Shown one piece after another: positions 1-10,014 of a stretch of 64,000 bases of DNA. Every line of letters starts with the position of its first letter. Within the stretch, counting starts at the first letter, position 1. A program made the translations under genes and the position numbers. The notes beneath the pieces were generated by a model. It had not been told where the DNA came from and searched no databases. It worked only from the letters and a program-made list of their open reading frames with translations. Source of the DNA: Microbacterium sp. CSI-V (lineage in GTDB: Bacteria > Actinomycetota > Actinomycetes > Actinomycetales > Microbacteriaceae); assembly GCF_001984105.1 (NCBI RefSeq), contig NZ_MTQM01000005.1:233988-297987 (forward strand). The letters run 5' to 3'.

Positions 1-111
1 TCGACGCTCACCGACGAGGAAGTGCTGTACCTGATCGTGCACGTCGAGCGGATCGCGACGAGCATGGGCCGCGGCGACGCCGGTGGCGACCCCTCTGCAC
101 CGGTGCTATAG
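1..111 (+). CDS. C-terminal end of a BglG/LicT-type transcriptional antiterminator (partial)
   Basis: The first 36 codons are open and end with TAG at 109-111; the gene starts outside the window. The visible LTDEEVLYLIVHVERI stretch resembles the end of a PRD (PTS regulation domain) as found in BglG, LicT and SacY. Such proteins bind an RNA antiterminator when their PRDs are suitably phosphorylated by the PTS. The assignment rests on this short tail plus the context: a RAT sequence and intrinsic terminator begin 38 nt downstream, followed by a beta-glucoside PTS permease. The RNA-binding domain cannot be seen, so identity is likely rather than proven. Confidence 0.7.
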   Translation, partial: STLTDEEVLYLIVHVERIATSMGRGDAGGDPSAPVL

Positions 112-148
112 TCGCCACCGCAGGCGTCACACCCTGCCGACGATTTCC

Positions 149-182
149 GGATTGTTACCGCGCGAGCGGGCAAGACCTGAAT
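149..182 (+). promoter_or_regulatory. RAT (ribonucleic antiterminator) for a BglG/LicT-family protein
   Basis: GGATTGTTACCGC followed by a small CGAG loop and GCGGGCAAGACC matches the classical RAT consensus (GGATTGTTACTGC...GCAGGCAAAACC). Its 3' part overlaps the 5' arm of the terminator at 174-223, so the two RNA structures exclude each other. Binding of the upstream antiterminator would stabilise the RAT and permit transcription of the PTS gene. Confidence 0.9.
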
Positions 183-226
183 CCACATCGCTGACGAGCG
201 ATGAACGGATTCGGGTCTTTTTTATT
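174..226 (+). terminator. Intrinsic terminator of the bgl antitermination switch
   Basis: GACCTGAATCC (174-184) pairs with GGATTCGGGTC (207-217), with one G-U wobble, and is followed directly by TTTTTTATT. This is one of very few canonical U-tract terminators in this GC-rich window. It ends about 75 nt before the PTS start codon and shares its 5' arm with the RAT. Confidence 0.9.
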
Positions 227-301
227 GCCCGAAACCCTCCGGAGCGTCGCCGAACATCTCGAAGAGGCCGCACAGCAGCGGCGAAAGGCAGGCGGATTCC
301 G

Positions 302-3593
<3,292 letters not shown>

Positions 3594-3605
3594 TCCCCAT
3601 CGATC

Positions 3606-3642
3606 GGGTCGGCCCCGAGCCCTCGCGGTTCGGGGCCGACCC
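3606..3642 (+). terminator. GC-rich hairpin between the GH1 gene and the HAD gene
   Basis: GGGTCGGCCCCGA (3606-3618) is the perfect reverse complement of TCGGGGCCGACCC (3630-3642). The stem is 13 bp around an 11-nt loop. No T-tract follows and the next start codon is only 10 nt away, so it may be a weak terminator, an mRNA-stabilising 3' end or a processing site within the operon. Confidence 0.45.
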
Positions 3643-3652
3643 GCGGAGAACC

Positions 3653-4498
3653 ATGACCCGCATCGCCTTTCTCGACGTCGACGGCACGATCCTCGAGCAC
3701 GGCTCGCTGATCGCCCCCTCGACCGTCACCGCCATCCGACAGGCTCGCGCCAACGGTCACCTCGTGTGGCTGTGCACCGGGCGGGCCGACGGCGACATCC
3801 ACCCCGACGTCCGGGCCATCGGCTTCGACGGCGCGATCAGCAACGGCGGCGCCTACGCCACACGCGACGGCGAACTCGTCGTGCAGCACCCGATGCACCG
3901 CGACGACGTGGCAGCGATCGAGCAGTACTTCCAGGCGCACGGCATCCACTACTTCCTGCAGACGCACGAAGCGGTGTTCGCCTCTGCGGGCATCGAGTCG
4001 ATGATGCGCGAGTACGTGCGCGAGCGTCTCGCCCGTCGGGCCGCCGAGATCGCGGCGCTGGGTCACGACGTCGAGCCGACGACGTCGATCCCGCGCGCCC
4101 GGCCGCTGGCCGACATCGACCGCGACCGCGTCGCCAAAGCGGTGTTCGTCAGCCCCGCGCCCGACACCGTGACCCACGGCGCCGCGGAACTGGGCGAGCG
4201 CTTCCACGTCATCCCGGGGTCGATCCCGCTGCCCGGCGGCTCGAACGGCGAGATCGGGCTCGCGGGCGTCACGAAGGGGTCGGCGATCCTCGAGGTGCTC
4301 GCGCTGCTCGACCTCGATCCGGCGGATGCCATCGGCATCGGCGACTCCTGGAACGACGTCGAGATGTTCGGGGTCGTCGGCACCCCCGTCGCGATGGGCA
4401 ACGCGGTGCCCGAGCTGCAGCGCCTCGCCGGCCGTGTCACCACGTCGGTGCTGGAGGACGGCGTGCACAACGCCTTCGCCGAGCTCGGCCTGATCTGA
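3653..4498 (+). CDS. Cof-type HAD-IIB hydrolase (sugar phosphatase-like)
   Basis: 281 residues. Motif I is FLDVDGT (nucleophile Asp8, general acid Asp10), a CTGRAD stretch carries the motif II region, and GDSWNDVEMF near the C terminus is the metal-binding motif IV of the Cof/HAD-IIB group. These enzymes dephosphorylate sugar phosphates or nucleotide phosphates. The reading frame is open upstream into the GH1 gene, but ATG 3653 yields the normal family start and has GGAGA just upstream. It lies in the bgl operon behind a strong hairpin, suggesting a role in phospho-sugar overflow; the substrate is unknown. Confidence 0.85.
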   Translation: MTRIAFLDVDGTILEHGSLIAPSTVTAIRQARANGHLVWLCTGRADGDIHPDVRAIGFDGAISNGGAYATRDGELVVQHPMHRDDVAAIEQYFQAHGIHYFLQTHEAVFASAGIESMMREYVRERLARRAAEIAALGHDVEPTTSIPRARPLADIDRDRVAKAVFVSPAPDTVTHGAAELGERFHVIPGSIPLPGGSNGEIGLAGVTKGSAILEVLALLDLDPADAIGIGDSWNDVEMFGVVGTPVAMGNAVPELQRLAGRVTTSVLEDGVHNAFAELGLI

Positions 4499-4512
4499 CG
4501 GGCACCCCGCAC

Positions 4513-4578
4513 GCATAAACGCGATCGACGCGCATAAACACGCGCGCACCGCGTTTATGAACGCGGATCGCGTTTATG
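4513..4578. repeat. Palindromic intergenic repeat, copy 1 (GCATAAAC family)
   Basis: GCATAAACGCGAT at the left and GCGTTTATG at the right form inverted arms, with a second internal GCATAAAC (4532-4539) and GTTTATG (4552-4558) pair. The same 66-67 bp arrangement occurs again at 50903-50969. It lies between the converging ends of the HAD gene and the SDR operon and could fold into a long hairpin. Confidence 0.8.
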
Positions 4579-4626
4579 TGTCGAAAGCCGCGCGACTCAT
4601 GAAGCGGCACCCCGAAGAGCCCGACC

Positions 4627-5460
4627 TCAGTCCAGGAAGATGTCGGGGTACAGCGCGGCGTCGGGGGTGCCGGGGACCGCGGCGTAGCCGGAGAAGTCCG
4701 TCACACCGGCGGCCTCGAGGACGTCCTCGACGATCAGCGTCCGCCCGGTCCGCTCGCGCGACGGGGACGTCAGCACCTCGTAGGCGGCATCCGCGTAGAT
4801 CTCGGGCGTCCGCGAAACCCGCATGAGCCGGTCGCCGCCGATGACGTTCTGCACCGCCGCGGTCGCGATCGTCGTGCGCGGCCACAGGGTGTTGGCCGCG
4901 ATCCCGGCGCTGGCGAATTCCGCGGCGAGACCGAGGGTCGCCATCGTCATGCCGAACTTCGCGAGGCTGTAGCCGGTGTGCGCCCCGAGCCACTTCGGCG
5001 TGACGTTCAGCGGCGGCGAGAGCGACAGGATGTGCGGGTTCGCCGCCTCGCGGAGCTGCGGCACGGCGGCGCGCGAGAGCAGGAACGTGCCGCGGACGTT
5101 GACGTCCTGCATGAGGTCGTACTTCTTCGTCGCGAGGTCGAGCGAACCCGACAGGTCGATGACGCTGGCGTTGTTCACCACGATGTCGACGCCGCCGAAC
5201 TCGCCCACCGTGCGGAGGACGGCCTCGGTGATCGACCCCTCGTCGCGGACGTCGCCGACGATCGGAAGCGCCTGCCCGCCCGCGGCGCGGATCGCGTCGG
5301 CCGCCGTGTGGACGGTCCCCTCGAGCTTCGGGTGCGGGGTGTCGGTCTTGGCCAGCAGCGCGACGTTCGCGCCGTCGCGCGCGGCGCGCAGCGCGATCGC
5401 GAGGCCGATGCCGCGGCTGCCGCCCGACATCAGGATGGTCTTACCGGCGAGCGTGGTCAT
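4627..5460 (-). CDS. SDR family oxidoreductase (HSDL2-like)
   Basis: 277 residues, starting at ATG 5460, which overlaps the stop of the upstream enoyl-CoA hydratase gene (ATGA). The glycine-rich NAD(P) site is SGGSRGIGLA near residue 14; the catalytic tyrosine-lysine pair is in YSLAK. The NVTPKWLGAHTGYSLAKFGM segment and the C-terminal WPRTTIATAAVQNVIGG are typical of the HSDL2 type of short-chain dehydrogenase, without the SCP2 domain of the animal protein. Last gene of a three-gene operon with a hydratase and another SDR, so fatty acyl or branched acyl-CoA metabolism is likely. Substrate unknown. Confidence 0.85.
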   Translation of the reverse strand: MTTLAGKTILMSGGSRGIGLAIALRAARDGANVALLAKTDTPHPKLEGTVHTAADAIRAAGGQALPIVGDVRDEGSITEAVLRTVGEFGGVDIVVNNASVIDLSGSLDLATKKYDLMQDVNVRGTFLLSRAAVPQLREAANPHILSLSPPLNVTPKWLGAHTGYSLAKFGMTMATLGLAAEFASAGIAANTLWPRTTIATAAVQNVIGGDRLMRVSRTPEIYADAAYEVLTSPSRERTGRTLIVEDVLEAAGVTDFSGYAAVPGTPDAALYPDIFLD

Positions 5461-6233
5461 GAGCGTCCTTTCGCGGAGGCGGCGGCGAACGCCGCAACCC
5501 GGGCGCGCGCGTCGGGGGTCTCGAACGCGGCGCCGATCGTGGCGGCCTCGTCGGCCAGATTCTCGGCGAACGTACGCCCCGCGCCGACGCGCACGAGACG
5601 CGTCGCCTGACCGAACGCGGCGGTCGCCCCGGCCAGCCAGAACCGGGCGATCTCCTCGACCCGCGCCGCCAGATCGGTGGATGCCACGACCTCGGCGACG
5701 AGACCCCACTCGAGGGCCTCCGCGGCGTCGATCATGCGGTCCTGGAGGAGCAGTTGCAGCGCACGGCGCTGACCGATCGCCGCGGGGAGCAGGGTGGAGA
5801 CGCCGAGGTCGGGGGTGAGACCGATGTTCGCGTAGCGGCTCACGAAGCGGGCGTTCTCGCTCGCGACGACGTAGTCGGCGGTGAGCATGAGGCCGAGCCC
5901 GCCACCCGCGACCGCCCCCTGGACGGCCGCGACCATCGGCAGCGGCGCTTCGACGAAGGTGCGGATGCCGTCGTGGATGGCCGTCGCGGTCTCGATCACG
6001 TCCGCGCCCGACGCCCCGGTCGTCGCCATCGCCACGACGTCGCCGCCGGCGCAGAACGCGGGGCCCGTGGCATCCAGGATGACGGCTCCGACGGAGGCGT
6101 CGGAGGTGACCTCGTGCGCGACCTCGCGCCAGCGGCGGGCCATCGGGAAGTCCATCGCGTTGAGCGACGCCGGGCGGTCGAACGTGACGCGGGCGAGCCC
6201 CGCGTCGATCGAGAGCAGGATGCCGTCGGTCAT
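5457..6233 (-). CDS. Enoyl-CoA hydratase/isomerase family protein
   Basis: 258 residues with the crotonase fold. FCAGGDVVAM holds the oxyanion-hole region and GAVAGGGLGLMLTADYVVAS the second conserved block. At the position of the second catalytic acid the sequence reads IGLTPDLG, with Asp in place of the hydratase Glu, so an isomerase (PaaG-like) or another crotonase activity is as likely as hydration. Start ATG 6233 overlaps the preceding SDR stop and its own stop overlaps the next start, so the three genes are translationally coupled. Confidence 0.88.
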   Translation of the reverse strand: MTDGILLSIDAGLARVTFDRPASLNAMDFPMARRWREVAHEVTSDASVGAVILDATGPAFCAGGDVVAMATTGASGADVIETATAIHDGIRTFVEAPLPMVAAVQGAVAGGGLGLMLTADYVVASENARFVSRYANIGLTPDLGVSTLLPAAIGQRRALQLLLQDRMIDAAEALEWGLVAEVVASTDLAARVEEIARFWLAGATAAFGQATRLVRVGAGRTFAENLADEAATIGAAFETPDARARVAAFAAASAKGRS

Positions 6234-6991
6234 TTCGGTGCCATCCGGATCGCGCCGTCGAGGCGGATCGTCTCGCCGTTCAGGTAGCCGTTGTCGACGA
6301 TCGCGAGGACGAGTCGCGCGTACTCGTCGGGGGCGCCGAGGCGCGAGGGGTAGGGCACCTGCTGCCCGAGCGAGTCCTGCGCCGCCTGCGGCAGGCCCTT
6401 GAGCATCGGCGTCTCCATGATGCCGGGAGCGATTGTGACGACTCGGATGCCGTGGCGGGCGAGCTCGCGCGCGATCGGCAGGGTCATCGCGTGGACGCCG
6501 CCCTTGCTCGCGGAATAGGCGGGCTGACCGATCTGCCCGTCGAACGCCGCGACGCTGGCGGTGTTCACGATGACGCCGCGGTCGCCGCCCTCGGCCGGCT
6601 CGGACGCAGCCATGATCGCCGAGGCCTGCGCGATCACGTTGTAGGTGCCCACGAGGTTGATGCGGACGAGCCGCTCGAAGTCCGCCAGCGGCGTCGGCTT
6701 CAGATCCCGGTCGAGGACCTTCGCGGGCGGTGCGATGCCGGCGCAGTTCACGACGACACGGAGCGGCCCCGCCTCGGCGGCGCGGGCTGCGGCGGCCGCG
6801 ACCTGCGCGGGGTCGGTGACGTCCGCGGCCGCGAACGTGCCGCCGAACTCGTCCGCGACGGCCGCACCCGCGGAGGACGGCAGATCGATGATCGTCACGT
6901 GGGCGCCGGCGGCCGCGAGGCGACGCGCGGTGGCGAGACCGAGCCCCGAGGCCCCTCCGGTGACGAGGGCGGATGCACCCGCGATGTCCAT
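6230..6991 (-). CDS. 3-hydroxyacyl-CoA dehydrogenase-type SDR
   Basis: 253 residues. The start at ATG 6991 is preceded by a strong AAGGAG ribosome site; an upstream in-frame start would add 11 residues without benefit. TGGASGLGLATARRL is the cofactor site, NCAGIAP the structural NAG motif, and YSASKGG the catalytic motif. The order of blocks and C terminus (NGYLNGETIRLDGAIRM) resemble HSD17B10/3-hydroxy-2-methylbutyryl-CoA dehydrogenases. First gene of the operon with a crotonase and an HSDL2-like SDR; together they look like part of a beta-oxidation-style acyl-CoA route. Confidence 0.87.
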   Translation of the reverse strand: MDIAGASALVTGGASGLGLATARRLAAAGAHVTIIDLPSSAGAAVADEFGGTFAAADVTDPAQVAAAAARAAEAGPLRVVVNCAGIAPPAKVLDRDLKPTPLADFERLVRINLVGTYNVIAQASAIMAASEPAEGGDRGVIVNTASVAAFDGQIGQPAYSASKGGVHAMTLPIARELARHGIRVVTIAPGIMETPMLKGLPQAAQDSLGQQVPYPSRLGAPDEYARLVLAIVDNGYLNGETIRLDGAIRMAPK

Positions 6992-7036
6992 GCGTTCTCC
7001 TTCGAAGCAGAAACTCAGTGTCACTCTACCCGGGAC

Positions 7037-8005
7037 TCAGGTTCGGGGTGGACGGACGCGAGGGGGGCGCGAGGAGCGCAGGATCGGAAGTCGCACCGTG
7101 CCCGTCGGGACGGCGTCCGACAGGAGCGCGACCTCGTCGGGATTCCATCCGTACGCGTCGCGCACGCGGGCTCCGAGGGTGGCGACGGGCGAGGGCAGGA
7201 CGACCTCGACGCCCCGGGGCACACCGACGGCGTTCGGATCGAGATCCCGCGCCGCCGCCTGAAGCTGGACGACGAGCATGCGGACGCGCTCCTGACCGTA
7301 GGCGGCGGTCGCCAACCGCCAGTCGCCGACGACCACGAGGGTGCCGGCCGAGCGGCGGCGTGCCGCGTCCAGGCGCGCGCGGGCGACGATCAGCCAGCCC
7401 GCGCACGCGGTGACGACGGCCGCGGCCACGACACCGGTGATCATCGCGGGGACGAAGAAGAACCCCGCCAGGACGGTGGCCGAGTCCCACCCCGCGCCCA
7501 CCCCGATCAGCATCCGCACAATTGAGTAGACCGCGTACCCGGCACTGACGATCGCGATGACGAGGAGTGGCCGCGTGGGTTCCGCGGGTGCTCGCAGAGC
7601 CGCCCAGGCGCAGGCGGTGCAGGCCACCGCGACCGCGACGCCCTTCACCGCCAACGGCGTGGGCTGGGGCACGGTCGTGGACACGACCGCGACGGCCACC
7701 GTCAGGGCGAACGCCAGCACACCGGGCTCGAGGGCGCGACGTTCGGTGAGCACGCACAGGCCGACGAACAGCAGCGAGGGGGCGAGGACCATCGCCGTGT
7801 CGCCGACGATCTGGAAGACCACGCCGCCCCCGGCGCGCGAGATCACGTAGAGCACGCAGGCGCTCACGGCGCAGACCAGGAAAGCGAGCGTGAACCGGAG
7901 GAAGAGCCGCATCGTGCTCGGCCCGCCGAGGTGGGGGATGGCGACGAGGAGGACGCTCGCGACGACGGCGATACTGATCGCGAGCAGCGTCACCGAAAGA
8001 GCCAC
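7037..8005 (-). CDS. Multi-pass membrane protein of unknown function
   Basis: 322 residues. The first about 210 residues hold roughly seven hydrophobic segments (near 1-22, 34-57, 70-90, 96-114, 120-138, 148-168 and 182-208). The remaining about 110 residues are soluble and positively charged, probably cytoplasmic. I recognise no family motif. It stands alone between the SDR operon, whose first start is 45 nt away, and the divergent GNAT gene. Function is open. Confidence 0.7.
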   Translation of the reverse strand: MALSVTLLAISIAVVASVLLVAIPHLGGPSTMRLFLRFTLAFLVCAVSACVLYVISRAGGGVVFQIVGDTAMVLAPSLLFVGLCVLTERRALEPGVLAFALTVAVAVVSTTVPQPTPLAVKGVAVAVACTACAWAALRAPAEPTRPLLVIAIVSAGYAVYSIVRMLIGVGAGWDSATVLAGFFFVPAMITGVVAAAVVTACAGWLIVARARLDAARRRSAGTLVVVGDWRLATAAYGQERVRMLVVQLQAAARDLDPNAVGVPRGVEVVLPSPVATLGARVRDAYGWNPDEVALLSDAVPTGTVRLPILRSSRPPRVRPPRT

Positions 8006-8126
8006 GGCACCCTCACCCCCTGTGTCGCCGCCCGGACCGGAGGCGAGGATTCAGCGTAGCCCGCACGATGGACGCTCACGTGCCGCTCGCCCGGGTCTTG
8101 ACCTGGGTCGCCCGCGCTGTTCGCTC

Positions 8127-8132
8127 TACGCT
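8127..8132 (+). promoter_or_regulatory. -10 hexamer TACGCT, leaderless promoter
   Basis: TACGCT ends exactly 6 nt before ATG 8139 of the GNAT gene, and there is no ribosome site, so transcription is expected to begin at the start codon. Confidence 0.5.
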
Positions 8133-8138
8133 CGTCGG

Positions 8139-8624
8139 ATGGACTTCACGCTCGAACGGGTCGAGGTCGACGATCCGCGGGCCGTCGCCCTGCGCGGCAT
8201 CCTCGATATCGATCTGGACGACCGCTACCGCGACGCGGATGCGGACGATCCCCCCGGAATGGCCGAGGAGCGCGCCGAGGCCCTCGCCGTTCACGAGGAC
8301 CAGGTGGTCGCGACCTTCCTGGCGCTGGATGCCGACGGCACCGCGCTCGGCCACGCGATGCTGCGTCGCCTCGGCGAGGAGTGGGAGCTCAAGCGACTGA
8401 TCGTCACGACGGCCGCGCGCCGACGGGGTGTGGGCCGCGCGCTCACCGGAGCGGTCGTGGCGCGGGCGCGGGAGGGCGGCGCTCGGCGGGTCATCCTCCA
8501 GAGCGGGCGGATGCAACCGGAGTCGCTCGCACTGTATGCGGGAGCGGGCTTCACACCGATCCCCGTGTACGAGCCCTACGTCGCGACGATGCCCGACTCC
8601 CTGTGCTTCGAGCGGGTGCTGTGA
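8139..8624 (+). CDS. GNAT family N-acetyltransferase
   Basis: 161 residues. The acetyl-CoA site is in RRRGVGRALTGAVVARA (motif A, around residue 92), preceded by the beta4 strand KRLIVTT. The C-terminal SLALYAGAGFTPIPVYEPY is the usual GNAT beta5/alpha4 region. The frame is open further upstream, but ATG 8139 matches the family start and lies exactly 6 nt after a TACGCT -10 box, so a leaderless transcript is likely. Acceptor substrate unknown. It converges on the kinase gene that ends the sugar locus. Confidence 0.85.
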   Translation: MDFTLERVEVDDPRAVALRGILDIDLDDRYRDADADDPPGMAEERAEALAVHEDQVVATFLALDADGTALGHAMLRRLGEEWELKRLIVTTAARRRGVGRALTGAVVARAREGGARRVILQSGRMQPESLALYAGAGFTPIPVYEPYVATMPDSLCFERVL

Positions 8625-8664
8625 GCATTCCCGACACCCGTTTCGAGGCACCCGACGTCGTCCC

Positions 8665-9546
8665 TCATGCGCCCGCGAGGATGCCCTGCCCGGGCACACG
8701 GGAGTTGCGCTCGGCCGCATCCCGCGCAGTGCGAAGAGCCGCCTCGATATCGTCCCCCCGTTCGATCCCGGACAGCAGCCCGCCGAGGAACGCGTCACCA
8801 CTGCCCGCGGGAAAGCGCCCCGCCCGGGTGGGCGCGGGAACGCCCATCGTCCGGCCGTTCCAGATCGCGACCGCACCCCGGACACCGTCGGTGACGATGA
8901 CATCGCACCCCAGCTCGCTCGAGAGCGCAGAGCACGCCGATTCCGCGTCGGGGAACGAACGCTTCAGCAACTCCCCCGCCTCCGCACGGTTGACCTTCAC
9001 GAGGTCGGCCAGGTGGGCGGTCGCGCCGAGCCCCGCGCCCGAACCGTCGATGACGATGCGCCCGCCTCGTGCGCGTGACGAGCGAAGGAGCGCGGGCACG
9101 GTCTCCAGCGCGCGCTTCCCCGGCGGCAATGAGCCGGACAGGACGATCGTGGCGTCGTCTGCGGGGAGCAGCGCGACCGCCGCCTCGAAGCGATTCCAGT
9201 CCTCGACGTCGAAGGCAGGCGCCGGCTCGTAGACATCGGTGCTGGTCACCGCCGAGCCGGATTCCACGATGGCGGTACACGTGCGAGTCGCGGACGAGAG
9301 CTCGACGATCGTGCACGGCACACGCTCCGCGCGCAGCAGATCGCGCACCCACCTTCCACTGTGCCCGCCGAGCGCGGCGACCGCGTGCACCGAACCGCCC
9401 AGGGCATGCGCGACCCGCAATGCGTTGAGAGTCTTCCCGCCGGCGACGCGGGTCACACGTGAAGGACGCGTGATTCCCCCGATCGCGAGCCGGTCGACCT
9501 CGCAGGTGACATCGAGCGCGGGGGTCAGCGCGAGACCGACGATCAT
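8665..9546 (-). CDS. PfkB-family hexose/hexose-phosphate kinase (FruK/LacC-like)
   Basis: 293 residues; ATG 9546 overlaps the stop of the preceding gene (ATGA). The protein opens with IVGLALTPALDVTCEVDRL as in 1-phosphofructokinase and tagatose-6-phosphate kinase. The anion-hole/catalytic signature reads AGSGDAFLGGLL (canonical GAGD; here GSGD) with the catalytic Asp retained. GGKTLNALRVAHALGG is the first PfkB signature. It is the last gene of the long operon running from 14025. A phosphosugar kinase acting before the class II aldolase of the same locus would fit; the sugar is unproven. Confidence 0.85.
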   Translation of the reverse strand: MIVGLALTPALDVTCEVDRLAIGGITRPSRVTRVAGGKTLNALRVAHALGGSVHAVAALGGHSGRWVRDLLRAERVPCTIVELSSATRTCTAIVESGSAVTSTDVYEPAPAFDVEDWNRFEAAVALLPADDATIVLSGSLPPGKRALETVPALLRSSRARGGRIVIDGSGAGLGATAHLADLVKVNRAEAGELLKRSFPDAESACSALSSELGCDVIVTDGVRGAVAIWNGRTMGVPAPTRAGRFPAGSGDAFLGGLLSGIERGDDIEAALRTARDAAERNSRVPGQGILAGA

Positions 9547-10013
9547 GACCCCGGCCGTCTCGCGTCGACGATGCCCAGGACGCGGTCCACACCGTCGTCC
9601 AGCACGGCGAGTGCAGCCGCGGAGATCTCCTGGGGCGAATGCCACGGCCGAGCGTCGTCGCCGGTGCGGCCGAGTTGCAGGCGACTGAGGGCGTACCTGC
9701 CGCCGGATCCGACATCGGTCAGAGTGCGCACGTGCACGGTGCGCCCGGGTGTCCTCTCCTGGAGAACGGCCAGCGATCCCTCGCTCGTCGCCCCCGAATA
9801 CACCAGGGCGTCGACCCATCGCAGCGGTGCGATCGCGTCACGGAGCGCGCCCGCGTCGCGCGCATCGACCGCGACCTCGGCGACACCCGAGGGCATCGGA
9901 TGCACGCCCCGCCCGACCCCGACCACGACTCGTCCCCGGTCGCGCAGAATCTCCGCCGCGGGACGCAGCACACCGGAAGCCCCGACCACGAGCACCACCC
10001 GACCCGGCGACAT
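9543..10013 (-). CDS. Short Rossmann-fold (SDR-like) protein
   Basis: 156 residues, much shorter than a normal SDR (about 250). It has a dinucleotide-binding start VVLVVGASGVLRPAAEIL and a middle DALVYSGATSEGSLAVL corresponding to the NAG region, but I see no clear YxxxK catalytic pair; RYALSRLQLGR sits in the expected area. Start ATG 10013 lies 1 nt from the IlvD/Edd stop, and its stop overlaps the kinase start, so it is firmly part of the operon. It may be a reduced oxidoreductase for a keto sugar acid or a non-catalytic sensor. Confidence 0.65.
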   Translation of the reverse strand: MSPGRVVLVVGASGVLRPAAEILRDRGRVVVGVGRGVHPMPSGVAEVAVDARDAGALRDAIAPLRWVDALVYSGATSEGSLAVLQERTPGRTVHVRTLTDVGSGGRYALSRLQLGRTGDDARPWHSPQEISAAALAVLDDGVDRVLGIVDARRPGS

Positions 10014-10014
10014 C

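Noticed and set aside
83..301. N-terminal extension of the PTS permease from the start at 83
   Set aside because: It would translate through the RAT and terminator and overlap the upstream gene; the family N terminus begins at 302.
4513..4578. Insertion-sequence remnant with terminal inverted repeats
   Set aside because: Too short, without transposase fragments or target-site duplication; a hairpin repeat explains it better.
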